64,000 bases of DNA from Streptomyces diastaticus subsp. diastaticus. GTDB taxonomy: Bacteria > Actinomycetota > Actinomycetes > Streptomycetales > Streptomycetaceae. The notes under the pieces were generated by a model. It did not search any database. It was given only the letters and a program-made list of their open reading frames with translations, and was not told the origin of the DNA. Below are positions 27,992-38,347 of this stretch, piece after piece; position 1 is the stretch's first letter, and the number at the start of each line of letters is the position of its first letter. The translations under genes were made by a program, and so were the position numbers. The DNA lies in contig NZ_BLLN01000002.1 in NCBI RefSeq assembly GCF_011170125.1, positions 715,501 to 779,500 of the forward strand, in the 5' to 3' direction.

Positions 27992-28975
27992 ATGCATGCG
28001 ATCACGATCCCCGAACCCGGTGGACCCGAGGCCCTGATCTGGGCCCCTGTCCCCGACCCGGTGCCCGGCGAGGGCGAAGTGCTCGTCGAGGTCGTCGCGG
28101 GTGCCGTCAACCGAGCCGATCTGCTCCAGCGCCAGGGCTTCTACGATCCGCCGCCCGGCTCCTCCCCGTACCCGGGCCTGGAGTGCTCCGGGCGCATCGC
28201 GGAGATCGGCCCCGGAGTCTCCGGATGGGCGGTGGGGGACGAGGTCTGCGCGCTGCTGTCGGGTGGCGGGTACGCCGAGAAGGTGGCCGTGCCCGCGGGC
28301 CAGTTGCTGCCGGTGCCGGCCGGTGTCGACGTGCGGACGGCGGCGGCCCTGCCCGAGGTGGTGTGCACGGTCTGGTCCAACGTCTTCATGGTCTCCCAGC
28401 TCCGGCCGGGCGAGACGCTGCTGGTGCACGGCGGGGCCAGCGGTATCGGGACGATGGCGATCCAGCTGGCCAAGGCGGTCGGAGCCAGGGTCGCCGTCAC
28501 CGCGGGCAGCCCGGAGAAGCTCCGGTTCTGCGGCGAACTGGGCGCGGACTTCCTCATCGACTACCGCGAGCAGGACTTCGTGGAGGAGATGCGCGAGGTC
28601 ACCGCCGGGGCCGGGGCGGACGTCATCCTCGACATCATGGGCGCCAAGTACCTGGAGCGGAATGTGCGGGCGCTCGCGACGAACGGGCGGCTCGCCATCA
28701 TCGGCATGCAGGGCGGTACCAAGGCGGAGCTGGACATCGCCTCGCTGCTGCGGAAGCGCGGCGCCGTCACCGCGACCTCGTTGCGGGGGCGTCCCGCCTC
28801 GGAGAAGGCCGCCATCGTGGCCGCCGTCCGCGAGCATGTCTGGCCGCTCATCGACTCCGGGCGCGTGCGGCCGGTCGTCGACCGGGAGCTGCCGATGCGG
28901 GACGCGGCGGCCGGGCACCGGACCCTGGAGGAGAGCAGCCACATCGGCAAGGTGCTTCTCGTCACCGGGGAGTGA
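27992..28975 (+). CDS. NAD(P)H:quinone oxidoreductase (MDR family)
   Basis: 327 residues; medium-chain dehydrogenase/reductase of the zinc-free quinone oxidoreductase branch (PIG3/TP53I3-like). N-terminal GroES-like domain with VNRADLLQRQGFYDPPPG and PGLECSGR; Rossmann domain with the LVHGGASGIGTMAIQLAK cofactor loop. No zinc ligands are seen. Single gene, start ATGCATGCG, with parS sites in its upstream region and a strong hairpin after it. Substrate uncertain. Confidence 0.9.
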   Translation: MHAITIPEPGGPEALIWAPVPDPVPGEGEVLVEVVAGAVNRADLLQRQGFYDPPPGSSPYPGLECSGRIAEIGPGVSGWAVGDEVCALLSGGGYAEKVAVPAGQLLPVPAGVDVRTAAALPEVVCTVWSNVFMVSQLRPGETLLVHGGASGIGTMAIQLAKAVGARVAVTAGSPEKLRFCGELGADFLIDYREQDFVEEMREVTAGAGADVILDIMGAKYLERNVRALATNGRLAIIGMQGGTKAELDIASLLRKRGAVTATSLRGRPASEKAAIVAAVREHVWPLIDSGRVRPVVDRELPMRDAAAGHRTLEESSHIGKVLLVTGE

Positions 28976-28980
28976 GCCCC

Positions 28981-29011
28981 CGGGCCCCGGCCGGGCGCCG
29001 GCCGGGGCCCG
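28981..29011 (+). terminator. Hairpin after quinone oxidoreductase
   Basis: Perfect 14-pair stem CGGGCCCCGGCCGG / CCGGCCGGGGCCCG with a three-base loop, starting five bases after the stop. No T-run. Confidence 0.75.
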
Positions 29012-29182
29012 CCGTGAGGGGCGCGAGGTGACGCCCGGAGCCTGATGTCCTCTCAGCCGGGCCCTGTTGCCGGAGCGTTCGCGTGGCCGGGCTATCGTCC
29101 ATGGCGGTCGCGGGGAGCTGTATCGGCGGTTCTCGGCCCAGCCGGGCTCCGACAGGCCGACCGGACACGGGGGACAGCCGAG

Positions 29183-29569
29183 ATGCATCCAGCAGCCGTC
29201 GAACGGGACTTCCACGCACAGTCGAACCGCCTGCTGGGCTTCGGGTGGATCCTGCTGGTCCTCGCCGTCCTGGCGTGGGGGTGGGCCGCCTGGCAGGTGT
29301 TCGTGCCCCACGGGGTGGACCGGAGCTCCAAGACCTGCGCGCCGCCCGCGTTCGCGGACCGCCCGGACCCGTACAGCAACCGGTCGGTGCTGAACGGCGA
29401 CGAGCGGCACGAGCGGAACTGCGCCGCCGTCCGCGACTGGACGACCCCGGTCGCGCTCCTCGTCTTCTCCGCCCCGGCGTTCGCCGCCGGCTCCGGCCTG
29501 TTCACCGCCGGCTGGCTCATGGAGCGCACCCGCCGCCTCACCGTCCAGCTGGAGCAGGCCACCGGCTGA
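29183..29569 (+). CDS. Small two-helix membrane protein
   Basis: 128 residues from the ATG at 29183 (a longer frame upstream is low-complexity). Two membrane segments (about 20-40 and 90-112) flank an external loop of about 50 residues with two cysteines (TCAPP, RNCAA) that could form a disulfide. The C-terminus is basic and amphipathic. I do not recognise a named family; a conserved Streptomyces hypothetical. Confidence 0.65.
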   Translation: MHPAAVERDFHAQSNRLLGFGWILLVLAVLAWGWAAWQVFVPHGVDRSSKTCAPPAFADRPDPYSNRSVLNGDERHERNCAAVRDWTTPVALLVFSAPAFAAGSGLFTAGWLMERTRRLTVQLEQATG

Positions 29570-29797
29570 CGGGGCTCCGCCCGCTCGGGCACCGCCCGTA
29601 CAAGCCGCGCCCCGCTCACTCGTACGCGGGGCTTCGGCGTGGCGGCGCTGGGTAACCGAGATGCCGGGGCGCGAGGGCCGTGTGACGCTGGTTACGTCGA
29701 TCGATCCATGGGGGGCCGGGGCGCAGCAGCTCGGGCCCGCGAGCGCGGTCGTCTTCCCGGACGGCCCAGCGACCCGGCTCCGACAGGGGGCAATGAC

Positions 29798-30619
29798 GTG
29801 ATCACCGGCGTGAAGCCGCGCGTGTCCGCACGGCGCACCGCACTCCCCGCACTTCTGCTCACCGCCACCGCCCTGCTCGCGGTCCCGGCCTCTCCCGCCC
29901 TCGCGGCGCCACCCGCGCGCACCGAGCCGGCCGCCGCCACGACGGGCGGCGCGGCGGGGCGCGAGCAACCGGACCGGGCGGAGACCGCCGACCCGTGGAC
30001 CCGCGTTCCGGGCTCCGGCGCGAGCACCGGCCAAGGCGCCCGGCCCGAGCCGCCGGGAGGCGCCCGGCGCCACGACCCCGGGCCGGAGTCCGGCCGCCCT
30101 CGGGACTCTCACGCGCACGGCATGCCCGACCCGACGGCGGCGCACACCGTCGCCGCGCCGCCGGAGCGCACGCCGGCTGCGGCGGCCCCCTCCCCGGACG
30201 GCCACGGAGCGGAGGCGATCCCCACCGGGCCGCCCCCGGCCGCCCGCCCGGAGCCCACCGAGCACCGGTCCGAGCCGACCGCCTCCCCCACGGCGCCGCC
30301 CTCTCCCACCGTCCGCCCCCAGGAGCACCGGCAGGCACCCGCGCGCTCGCTGCCCGCGTCGCACGCGGAGAGCGCCTACCGGGCCGCTCCCGACACCCCG
30401 GCGGGGCCGCGCGACGAGGCCGCCGAGGCGGGTCCCGACGAGGAGGGCGACGTCGCCGACGATGCCGAGGCGCGGGAGGCCGACCCCAGCGCCGGCCGGC
30501 GGGAGACGGCCCGTACGGCGGGGCGGTCCCCCCAGGTGCTACCCCTGGGAGGCGGGCTGGTCATGGTCGGTCTCGGTCTCGGCCTGGTCTTCGTCGCCCT
30601 GCGCGTGCGTCGGATCTGA
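29798..30619 (+). CDS. Secreted or surface-anchored Pro/Ala/Glu-rich protein
   Basis: 273 residues. A cleavable-type signal peptide (Arg-rich start, LPALLLTATALLAVPASPALA) is followed by about 200 residues of disordered Pro/Ala/Glu/Arg sequence and a C-terminal membrane helix with an RVRRI tail (LGGGLVMVGLGLGLVFVAL). This is the layout of a wall-spanning stalk or sorting-signal-like protein, although no LPXTG/LAXTG is visible before the helix. The GTG at 29798 has an AGGGGG ribosome site. Function unknown. Confidence 0.65.
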   Translation: MITGVKPRVSARRTALPALLLTATALLAVPASPALAAPPARTEPAAATTGGAAGREQPDRAETADPWTRVPGSGASTGQGARPEPPGGARRHDPGPESGRPRDSHAHGMPDPTAAHTVAAPPERTPAAAAPSPDGHGAEAIPTGPPPAARPEPTEHRSEPTASPTAPPSPTVRPQEHRQAPARSLPASHAESAYRAAPDTPAGPRDEAAEAGPDEEGDVADDAEAREADPSAGRRETARTAGRSPQVLPLGGGLVMVGLGLGLVFVALRVRRI

Positions 30620-30637
30620 GTGCGACAGAATGGCCCC

Positions 30638-31186
30638 ATGGAGATGCCCAGGAACGAACGGTCGTCACGCTCGACGGAGAACCCGCAGGTCCTGATCGTG
30701 GGCCAGGACGGGATGGCGCTGGGCGGCGGCGACGACGAATCCCCCGAAGTGCCGGTGACCGAGATGGTCGAACAGCCCGCGAAGGTCATGCGCATCGGCA
30801 GCATGATCAAGCAACTGCTGGAGGAAGTGCGCGCGGCTCCTCTCGACGAGGCGAGCCGGAACCGTCTCAAGGACATCCACTCCAGCTCCGTCAAGGAGTT
30901 GGAGGACGGCCTCGCCCCGGAACTCGTCGAGGAGCTGGAACGGCTCTCGCTGCCCTTCACCGACGAGGCCACCCCGAGCGACGCCGAACTGCGCATCGCC
31001 CAGGCGCAGCTGGTGGGCTGGCTGGAGGGCCTCTTCCACGGCATCCAGACCACCCTCTTCGCCCAGCAGATGGCGGCTCGCGCCCAGTTGGAGCAGATGC
31101 GCCGCGCGCTGCCGCCCGGCGTCGCCCCCGAGGAGGCCGAGGGCGCCTCCCCGGCCGCCGGCCGCACCGGCGGCCCGTACCTGTAG
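30638..31186 (+). CDS. bpa: Bacterial proteasome activator Bpa/PafE
   Basis: 182 residues of the DUF2587 family. Its dodecameric ring caps the 20S proteasome and feeds unfolded proteins independently of ATP. The helical core (about 40-150) has MRIGSMIKQLLEEVRAAPLD and WLEGLFHGIQTTLFAQQM. The C-terminal tail ends GGPYL, matching the GQYL-type Tyr-Leu end that docks into proteasome alpha-ring pockets. ATG at 30638, 18 bases after the previous stop; a GTG at 30620 is less likely. Proteasome genes are not in the window. Confidence 0.92.
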   Translation: MEMPRNERSSRSTENPQVLIVGQDGMALGGGDDESPEVPVTEMVEQPAKVMRIGSMIKQLLEEVRAAPLDEASRNRLKDIHSSSVKELEDGLAPELVEELERLSLPFTDEATPSDAELRIAQAQLVGWLEGLFHGIQTTLFAQQMAARAQLEQMRRALPPGVAPEEAEGASPAAGRTGGPYL

Positions 31187-31312
31187 GACCCGCTCACCTG
31201 CCCGTCCGGCTCACCGGCCCGTCCGGCTCACCGCCCGTCGGCGCGGCCCGGACGCCGTAGGGCCGGAAGGGCCGGTGACGCCTGAGCCCCTTACGGGCGG
31301 GCCAGGTGGGGG

Positions 31313-32950
31313 TCAGCTCGGGTTGCCGCTGGAGACGTCGAGCTGGATGGGCGGCATGTCGTCCGGGTCGACCTCGGTGCCGGCCTTCGGCGACTGCCGC
31401 ATCACCGTGTCCTTGCCGTAGGCGTTCTCGTCGACCGCGGTGGTGTCGTACTTCCACTTCGCGGCCTGGAGGCACTTCTTCACGAACGTGATGTTGGTGA
31501 AGGTGAAGTCGGGGACGCGGATCTTGTCCGGGTCGTTGTACGCCACGTCGGGGTCGGTGCACTCCTCGGAGTCCATCGTCTTGGTGAGGTCCGGGCCGCG
31601 GAAGCCGGGCTTCTTGCCGTCCTTCCCCTCGCCCTCGGAGGTCCCCGGGTCGCCGCCCGCCTGCGGGTCGTCGTCGTTCTGCAGGGCGAGCGCGGTGACC
31701 AGACCGCCGATGGCGAGCAGCACCACCACGATCGACCCGACGACCAGCGGCATCTGCCGCTTGCCGCCACCGCTGCCGCCCTGCTGCTGTGCGACCGCGT
31801 ACGGCGGCGGCGTCGCCGGGCTCTGGTGGCCGTAGGGCTGCGGGGTGGCGTACCCGGACTGCTGCGGGTAGCCGTAGCCGGGCGCCGGGGTGGGGGCCGG
31901 GTGGTGGTGGACCGGGGGTGGGGTCTGCGCGCCGTACGGGCCGGGCTGGTACGGGGTCTGCACCGGTCCGGTGGCGGGCGGCTGCTGGCCGACCGGCGGG
32001 AAGACGGCCGAGCCGACGCCCGCGCCGCTCTGCGTCTGCTGGCCGGGGACGATGCTCGGTGCGGCCGGCTGGAGCGACTGGGCGATCCGCAGGCACTCGT
32101 CCCGCATCGCCTCGGCGGTGGGGAACCGCTCGTTCGGGTTCTTCTTCAGCGCGCGGGCCACCAGCGCGTCCACCGCCGGGGGCAGGGCGCGGTTGACCGA
32201 GGAGGGCGCGACCGGCTCCTCCTGCACGTGCGCGTAGGCGATGGCCAGCGGCGAGTCCGCCTCGAACGGGAGCCGGCCCGTGACCAGCTGGAAGAGCATG
32301 ATGCCGACCGAGTACAGGTCGGAACGGGCGTCCACCCCGCGGCCGAGGGCCTGCTCGGGGGAGAGGTACTGGGGGGTGCCGACGACCATGCCGGTCTGCG
32401 TCATGGAGGTGACGCCGGACTGCATGGCGCGGGCGATGCCGAAGTCCATGACCTTCACGACGCCGCGCTTGGTCATCATGACGTTGCCCGGCTTGATGTC
32501 GCGGTGGACCAGGCCCATCTCGTGGCTGATCTCCAGTGCCGCCAGCACGTCCGCGGTGATCTTCAGCGCCTGGTCGGCGGGCATCGCGCCCTGCCGGGAG
32601 ACCGCCTCGTCGAGGACCGAGCCGAGCGGCCGCCCCTCGACGTACTCCATGACGATGTACGGCGTGGCCGTGCCGTCGAGGTCGTCCTCACCGGTGTCGA
32701 AGACCGAGACGATGTTGGTGTGGGTGAGCTTCGCCACGGACTGGGCCTCACGGCGGAACCGCTCACGGAAGGCGGCCTCGCGGCCCAGCTCCGTGTGGAG
32801 GGTCTTGATCGCCACCTGCCGGTCGAGGACCGTGTCGTACGCCAGGTGCACGGAGGCCATGCCGCCCTCGCCCAGCAGATCCCGGAGCTGGTAGCGCCCA
32901 CCGGCCACCGCCCGCCCCGCGTAGCGGCCCTGTGCGCCGTCCTGGCTCAT
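31313..32950 (-). CDS. Ser/Thr protein kinase with one PASTA-like extracellular domain
   Basis: 545 residues. Kinase domain about 18-280: GEGGMASVHLAYD loop, Lys49, catalytic HRDIKPGN with Asp151, DFG, and MTQTGMVVGTPQYLSPEQ. A Pro/Gln/Tyr/Gly-rich linker (about 300-400), one membrane helix (about 405-427), a short acidic spacer and a single PASTA-like domain (IRVPDFTFTNITFVKKCLQ) with two Cys in the exterior region. Divergent from another kinase, with a 413-base shared upstream region. Confidence 0.92.
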   Translation of the reverse strand: MSQDGAQGRYAGRAVAGGRYQLRDLLGEGGMASVHLAYDTVLDRQVAIKTLHTELGREAAFRERFRREAQSVAKLTHTNIVSVFDTGEDDLDGTATPYIVMEYVEGRPLGSVLDEAVSRQGAMPADQALKITADVLAALEISHEMGLVHRDIKPGNVMMTKRGVVKVMDFGIARAMQSGVTSMTQTGMVVGTPQYLSPEQALGRGVDARSDLYSVGIMLFQLVTGRLPFEADSPLAIAYAHVQEEPVAPSSVNRALPPAVDALVARALKKNPNERFPTAEAMRDECLRIAQSLQPAAPSIVPGQQTQSGAGVGSAVFPPVGQQPPATGPVQTPYQPGPYGAQTPPPVHHHPAPTPAPGYGYPQQSGYATPQPYGHQSPATPPPYAVAQQQGGSGGGKRQMPLVVGSIVVVLLAIGGLVTALALQNDDDPQAGGDPGTSEGEGKDGKKPGFRGPDLTKTMDSEECTDPDVAYNDPDKIRVPDFTFTNITFVKKCLQAAKWKYDTTAVDENAYGKDTVMRQSPKAGTEVDPDDMPPIQLDVSSGNPS

Positions 32951-33363
32951 GTCGTGCGTCCCCCATCGGCACGGTGAGTGCCCGCCGGTCGGTGATCCCT
33001 ACATTCTCGCCAAGTCTGCCGCAGGCCACGGACACGTCAAGCCGGGTGGCCGTTCCGTGACCGTACGACGACAGGGCCCGCACCTGGGGGATGGAGGCCG
33101 TGCGCACCCGTCCGCACCTGCTCACGGGAGGCGAGGAGGGGCCGGGGGAGCCGCCTCGCCGAGCGGTGGGGGATTTGCCCCGTAGGGGGGTTTCGGGGTT
33201 TGATGGCCGGTCCTTCTCGGAACGGCGGGGCCCCATGAGGCTGTAGCGTGACCCGTCGGAGCACCCGCGCGACCCTCCGGGCGAGACCCGAGCATTTCCG
33301 AGTACCCCGAGTGAGTACCCGAGCGCGCGGACAGTGACGATCAAGACACGACGGCGAGGACCG
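32951..33363. other. Shared upstream region of two divergent kinases
   Basis: About 410 bases; must carry both kinase promoters. A TGTAGCGTGACCC element near 33242 could be a -10 region for the rightward gene. No convincing dyad or other gene seen. Confidence 0.5.
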
Positions 33364-34929
<1,566 letters not shown>

Positions 34930-34969
34930 GCCCGGCAGGCTCCCCCGCCTGACCCTGGCCGTACCGCGC

Positions 34970-35018
34970 GTACGCCGACGGGCCCCCGGTCACCACGACC
35001 GGGGGCCCGTCGGCGTAC
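34970..35018. terminator. Bidirectional terminator, 22-pair perfect stem
   Basis: Arms 34970-34991 and 34997-35018 are perfectly complementary around loop ACCAC. It lies between the convergent stops of the kinase and the response regulator. Confidence 0.85.
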
Positions 35019-35033
35019 CGCCGCCCGGGCGCC

Positions 35034-35696
35034 CTACTCGCCGCGCTCCGCGTGCAGCCGCGCCACGTACGCGGCCGCCTGGGAGCGGCGTTCCATGCCG
35101 AGCTTGGCGAGCAGGACGGTGACGTAGTTCTTGATGGTCTTCTCGGCGAGGTGCAGGCGGTCGCCGATGGCCCGGTTGGTGAGCCCCTCGCCGATCAGGT
35201 CGAGGATCCTGCGTTCCTGGTCGGTGAGGACGGACAGGCGGTCGCCGCCCACCGGGACGTCGCGGTCGCGCAGCCGCTCCAGGAGGCGGGCGGTGGCGGA
35301 CGGGTCCATGAGGGACCTGCCGGCGGCGACCGCGCGGACGGCGTCGAGGAGGTCACCGCCGCGGACGGCCTTCAGGACGTAGCCGGAGGCGCCCGCCGTG
35401 ACCGCGTCGAAGAGGGCCTCGTCGTCGGCGTACGAGGTGAGCATCAGGCATCTGACCGACTCGTCCCGGGCGCGGACCTCGCGGCAGACATCGATCCCGT
35501 TGCCGTCCGGCAGCCGTACGTCGAGGACGGCGACGTCGGGGCGGGTGGCGGGGATGCGCGCCAGGGCCTCGGCGGCCGTGCCCGCCTCGCCGACCACCTC
35601 GATGTCGTCCTCGGCCGACAGCGTCTCGTGCACGCCCCGGCGCACCATCTCGTGGTCGTCGAGCAGGAATACGGTGATTTTTCCGCCTTCGCGCAC
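35034..35696 (-). CDS. NarL/FixJ-type response regulator, orphan
   Basis: About 220 residues. Receiver domain (1-125) with acidic pair DD at 13-14, phospho-acceptor Asp59 (VAVLDVRLPDG), Thr/Ser switch in LMLTSYAD and Lys in YVLKAV. LuxR-type helix-turn-helix (about 150-215; LTDQERRILDLIGEGLTNRAIG, KTIKNYVTVLLAKLGMERR), resembling DevR/DosR. No histidine kinase gene is adjacent. The start is uncertain: GTG at 35696 fits homologues, but a GTG at 35714 behind GGAAGAG would add six residues. Confidence 0.88.
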   Translation of the reverse strand: MREGGKITVFLLDDHEMVRRGVHETLSAEDDIEVVGEAGTAAEALARIPATRPDVAVLDVRLPDGNGIDVCREVRARDESVRCLMLTSYADDEALFDAVTAGASGYVLKAVRGGDLLDAVRAVAAGRSLMDPSATARLLERLRDRDVPVGGDRLSVLTDQERRILDLIGEGLTNRAIGDRLHLAEKTIKNYVTVLLAKLGMERRSQAAAYVARLHAERGE

Positions 35697-36036
35697 GGAA
35701 GCAGTCTCACACACCAACTCTTCCCGCGCCCGGGGTGACCGGGATAACGTGCCGGTGTTCCGGCACCCTGCGAGGCTGTGACCTGGAGCTGTGCGCCGCT
35801 TTCCGAATTTACTTGGACTTCCGAGGAAAATCGCAGGTCAGGTAGGGTTTCGCGGTTTTGTGCAGCACTGGGTAACGTGCATGTCACAGGCGTTCGCCGG
35901 GGCACCTGTCACGCCTTGTTCCCGGGCTCGCACCCACCCCGTGCGCGTACGGGGACGGGCGAGCCTCCCCCCGTCATCGACGAGGGGGCACCAGGCTCCC
36001 GGTGGACCCCGGGGCCGGATCGACGGAGGAGCACAC
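35697..36036. other. Upstream region of the second bkd operon
   Basis: About 340 bases between divergent genes. It contains a perfect 7-pair hairpin GTGCCGG-TGTT-CCGGCAC (35749-35766) and an A/T-rich island (35800-35870) with TAGGGTTT and two TTCCGA copies, the likely promoter area. No gene is supported here. Confidence 0.5.
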
Positions 36037-37353
36037 GTGACCGTGGAGAGCAGTGCCGCGCGAGGGACGCGCCGCGGCGGGACCGAGACCGGCGGCGACG
36101 CCGGACGGACCGCCCGGGTGGCCAAGTCCCCGAAGCCCGCCAAGCGGGCGACGGCCAAGGCACCCGCCAAGACCGCCGCCAAGGCCCCCGCCCGCAAGGC
36201 GTCCGGCAAGGCCCCGGCCAAGGCCGCCAGGGCCGAGGCCCCGGCCGAGCCGCAGCTCGTGCAGTTGCTGACGCCCGAGGGCGAGCGCGTCGCCGACGCC
36301 GAGTACGACCCGTACGTCGCCGACATCACCCCCGAGGAGCTGCGCGGCCTCTACCGCGACATGGTCCTCACCCGGCGCTTCGACGCGGAGGCCACCTCGC
36401 TCCAGCGCCAGGGTGAGCTGGGCCTGTGGGCCTCGCTGCTCGGCCAGGAGGCCGCGCAGATCGGCTCCGGCCGGGCCACCCGCGAGGACGACTACGTCTT
36501 CCCGACCTACCGGGAGCACGGCGTGGCCTGGTGCCGTGGCGTCGACCCGGCCAACCTCCTCGGCATGTTCCGCGGCGTCAACCACGGCGGCTGGGACCCG
36601 AACAGCAACAACTTCCAGCTCTACACGATCGTCATCGGCTCCCAGACGCTGCACGCCACCGGGTACGCCATGGGCATCACCAAGGACGGCGCCGACTCCG
36701 CCGTGATCGCCTACTTCGGCGACGGCGCCTCCTCCCAGGGCGACGTGAACGAGGCGTTCACCTTCTCCGCGGTCTACAACGCGCCCGTGGTCTTCTTCTG
36801 CCAGAACAACCAGTGGGCCATCTCCGAGCCCACCGAGAAGCAGACGCGCGTGCCGCTCTACCAGCGTGCCAGCGGCTTCGGCTTCCCCGGCGTCCGCGTC
36901 GACGGCAACGACGTGCTCGCCTGCCTCGCGGTGACCAAGGCGGCGCTGGCCCGTGCCCGCCGGGGCGAGGGCCCGACGCTCGTCGAGGCGTTCACCTACC
37001 GGATGGGCGCGCACACCACCTCCGACGACCCGACCCGCTACCGCTCCGACGACGAGCGGGAGTCGTGGGAGGCCCGGGACCCGATCCTGCGCCTGCGCAC
37101 CCACCTGGAGGCCGAGGGCCACGCCGACGAGGCGTTCTTCGCCTCCCTGGAGGAGGAGAGCGAGACCCTCGGCCGTCGCGTGCGGGAGGCGGTCCGGGCG
37201 ATGCCCGACCCCGACCCGATGGCGATGTTCGAGCACACCTACGCGGACGGGCACGCCCTCGTGGACGAGGAGCGGGCCGAGTTCGCGGCGTACCAGGCGT
37301 CGTTCGAGGACGCCGACGGCGGGCACGCCGACGTGACCGGGAAGGCGAACTGA
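36037..37353 (+). CDS. bkdA: Branched-chain 2-oxo acid dehydrogenase E1 alpha (operon 2), histone-like tail
   Basis: 438 residues, about 40 more than its paralogue at 20041. The extra N-terminus is a Lys/Ala/Pro tract of AKAPAKT-type repeats (about residues 25-65), like the tail of histone H1 or actinobacterial HU. The enzyme part is complete: ThDP motif GDGASSQGD...QNN, FPTYREHG, THTTSDDPTRYR-like loop AHTTSDDPTRYR. GTG start with GGAGGA site. First of three genes; together they form a second keto-acid dehydrogenase. Confidence 0.92.
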   Translation: MTVESSAARGTRRGGTETGGDAGRTARVAKSPKPAKRATAKAPAKTAAKAPARKASGKAPAKAARAEAPAEPQLVQLLTPEGERVADAEYDPYVADITPEELRGLYRDMVLTRRFDAEATSLQRQGELGLWASLLGQEAAQIGSGRATREDDYVFPTYREHGVAWCRGVDPANLLGMFRGVNHGGWDPNSNNFQLYTIVIGSQTLHATGYAMGITKDGADSAVIAYFGDGASSQGDVNEAFTFSAVYNAPVVFFCQNNQWAISEPTEKQTRVPLYQRASGFGFPGVRVDGNDVLACLAVTKAALARARRGEGPTLVEAFTYRMGAHTTSDDPTRYRSDDERESWEARDPILRLRTHLEAEGHADEAFFASLEEESETLGRRVREAVRAMPDPDPMAMFEHTYADGHALVDEERAEFAAYQASFEDADGGHADVTGKAN

Positions 37354-37355
37354 TC

Positions 37356-38336
37356 ATGGCCACGGAGAAGCTGGCGCTCGCCCGCGCCCTCAACGAATCG
37401 CTGCGCACCGCCCTGGAGAACGACCCGAAGGTCCTCATCATGGGCGAGGACGTCGGCAAACTCGGCGGAGTCTTCCGCGTCACCGACGGCCTTCAGAAGG
37501 ACTTCGGCGAGGACCGGGTCATCGACACCCCGCTCGCCGAGTCCGGCATCGTCGGCACCGCGATCGGCCTGGCCCTGCGCGGCTACCGGCCGGTCGTGGA
37601 GATCCAGTTCGACGGCTTCGTCTTCCCCGCGTACGACCAGATCGTCACGCAGCTCGCGAAGATGCACGCCCGCTCGCTGGGCACCGTGAAGCTGCCGATC
37701 GTCATCCGCATCCCCTACGGCGGCGGCATCGGCGCGGTGGAGCACCACAGCGAGTCCCCCGAGGCCCTGTTCGCGCACGTCGCGGGCCTCAAGGTGGTCT
37801 CCCCGGCCAACGCCTCCGACGGCTACTGGATGCTTCAGCAGGCCATCCAGAGCGACGACCCGGTCGTCTTCTTCGAGCCCAAGCGCCGCTACTGGGACAA
37901 GGGCGAGCTCGACCGCGAGGCCATCCCCGCCCCGCTGCACGGCGCCCTGGTGGCCCGTGAGGGCACCGATCTGACGCTGGCCGCCTACGGCCCGATGGTG
38001 AAGGTCTGCCTGGCGGCGGCCGACGCCGCGGCCGAGGAGGGCAAGTCGCTGGAGGTCCTGGACCTGCGGTCGATGTCCCCGATCGACTTCGACGCGATCC
38101 AGCGGTCGGTGGAGCGCACCCGCCGGCTGGTCGTGGTCCACGAGGCCCCGGTCTTCCTGGGCACCGGCTCGGAGATCGCCGCCCGCGTCACCGAGCGGTG
38201 CTTCTACCATCTGGAGGCGCCCGTGCTGCGGGTCGGTGGTTACCACGCGCCGTACCCGCCGGCGCGGATCGAGGAGGAGTACCTGCCGGGCCTCGACCGG
38301 GTGCTCGACGCCGTCGACCGCTCGCTGGCGTTCTGA
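37356..38336 (+). CDS. bkdB: Branched-chain 2-oxo acid dehydrogenase E1 beta (operon 2)
   Basis: 326 residues; begins two bases after the E1 alpha stop. Contains IMGEDVGKLGGVFRVTDGL, DTPLAESGIVGTAIGLA, IRIPYGGGIGAVEHHSESPEA and the C-terminal VLDLRSMSPID/VVVHEAPVF blocks. Lacks the 28-residue tail seen on its paralogue. Forms E1 with the preceding product. Confidence 0.93.
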   Translation: MATEKLALARALNESLRTALENDPKVLIMGEDVGKLGGVFRVTDGLQKDFGEDRVIDTPLAESGIVGTAIGLALRGYRPVVEIQFDGFVFPAYDQIVTQLAKMHARSLGTVKLPIVIRIPYGGGIGAVEHHSESPEALFAHVAGLKVVSPANASDGYWMLQQAIQSDDPVVFFEPKRRYWDKGELDREAIPAPLHGALVAREGTDLTLAAYGPMVKVCLAAADAAAEEGKSLEVLDLRSMSPIDFDAIQRSVERTRRLVVVHEAPVFLGTGSEIAARVTERCFYHLEAPVLRVGGYHAPYPPARIEEEYLPGLDRVLDAVDRSLAF

Positions 38337-38347
38337 GGGAGAGGGAC

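Noticed and set aside
24715..28110. 1131-residue minus-strand open frame
   Set aside because: Spans four well-supported plus-strand genes and is low-complexity; a GC-driven artefact.
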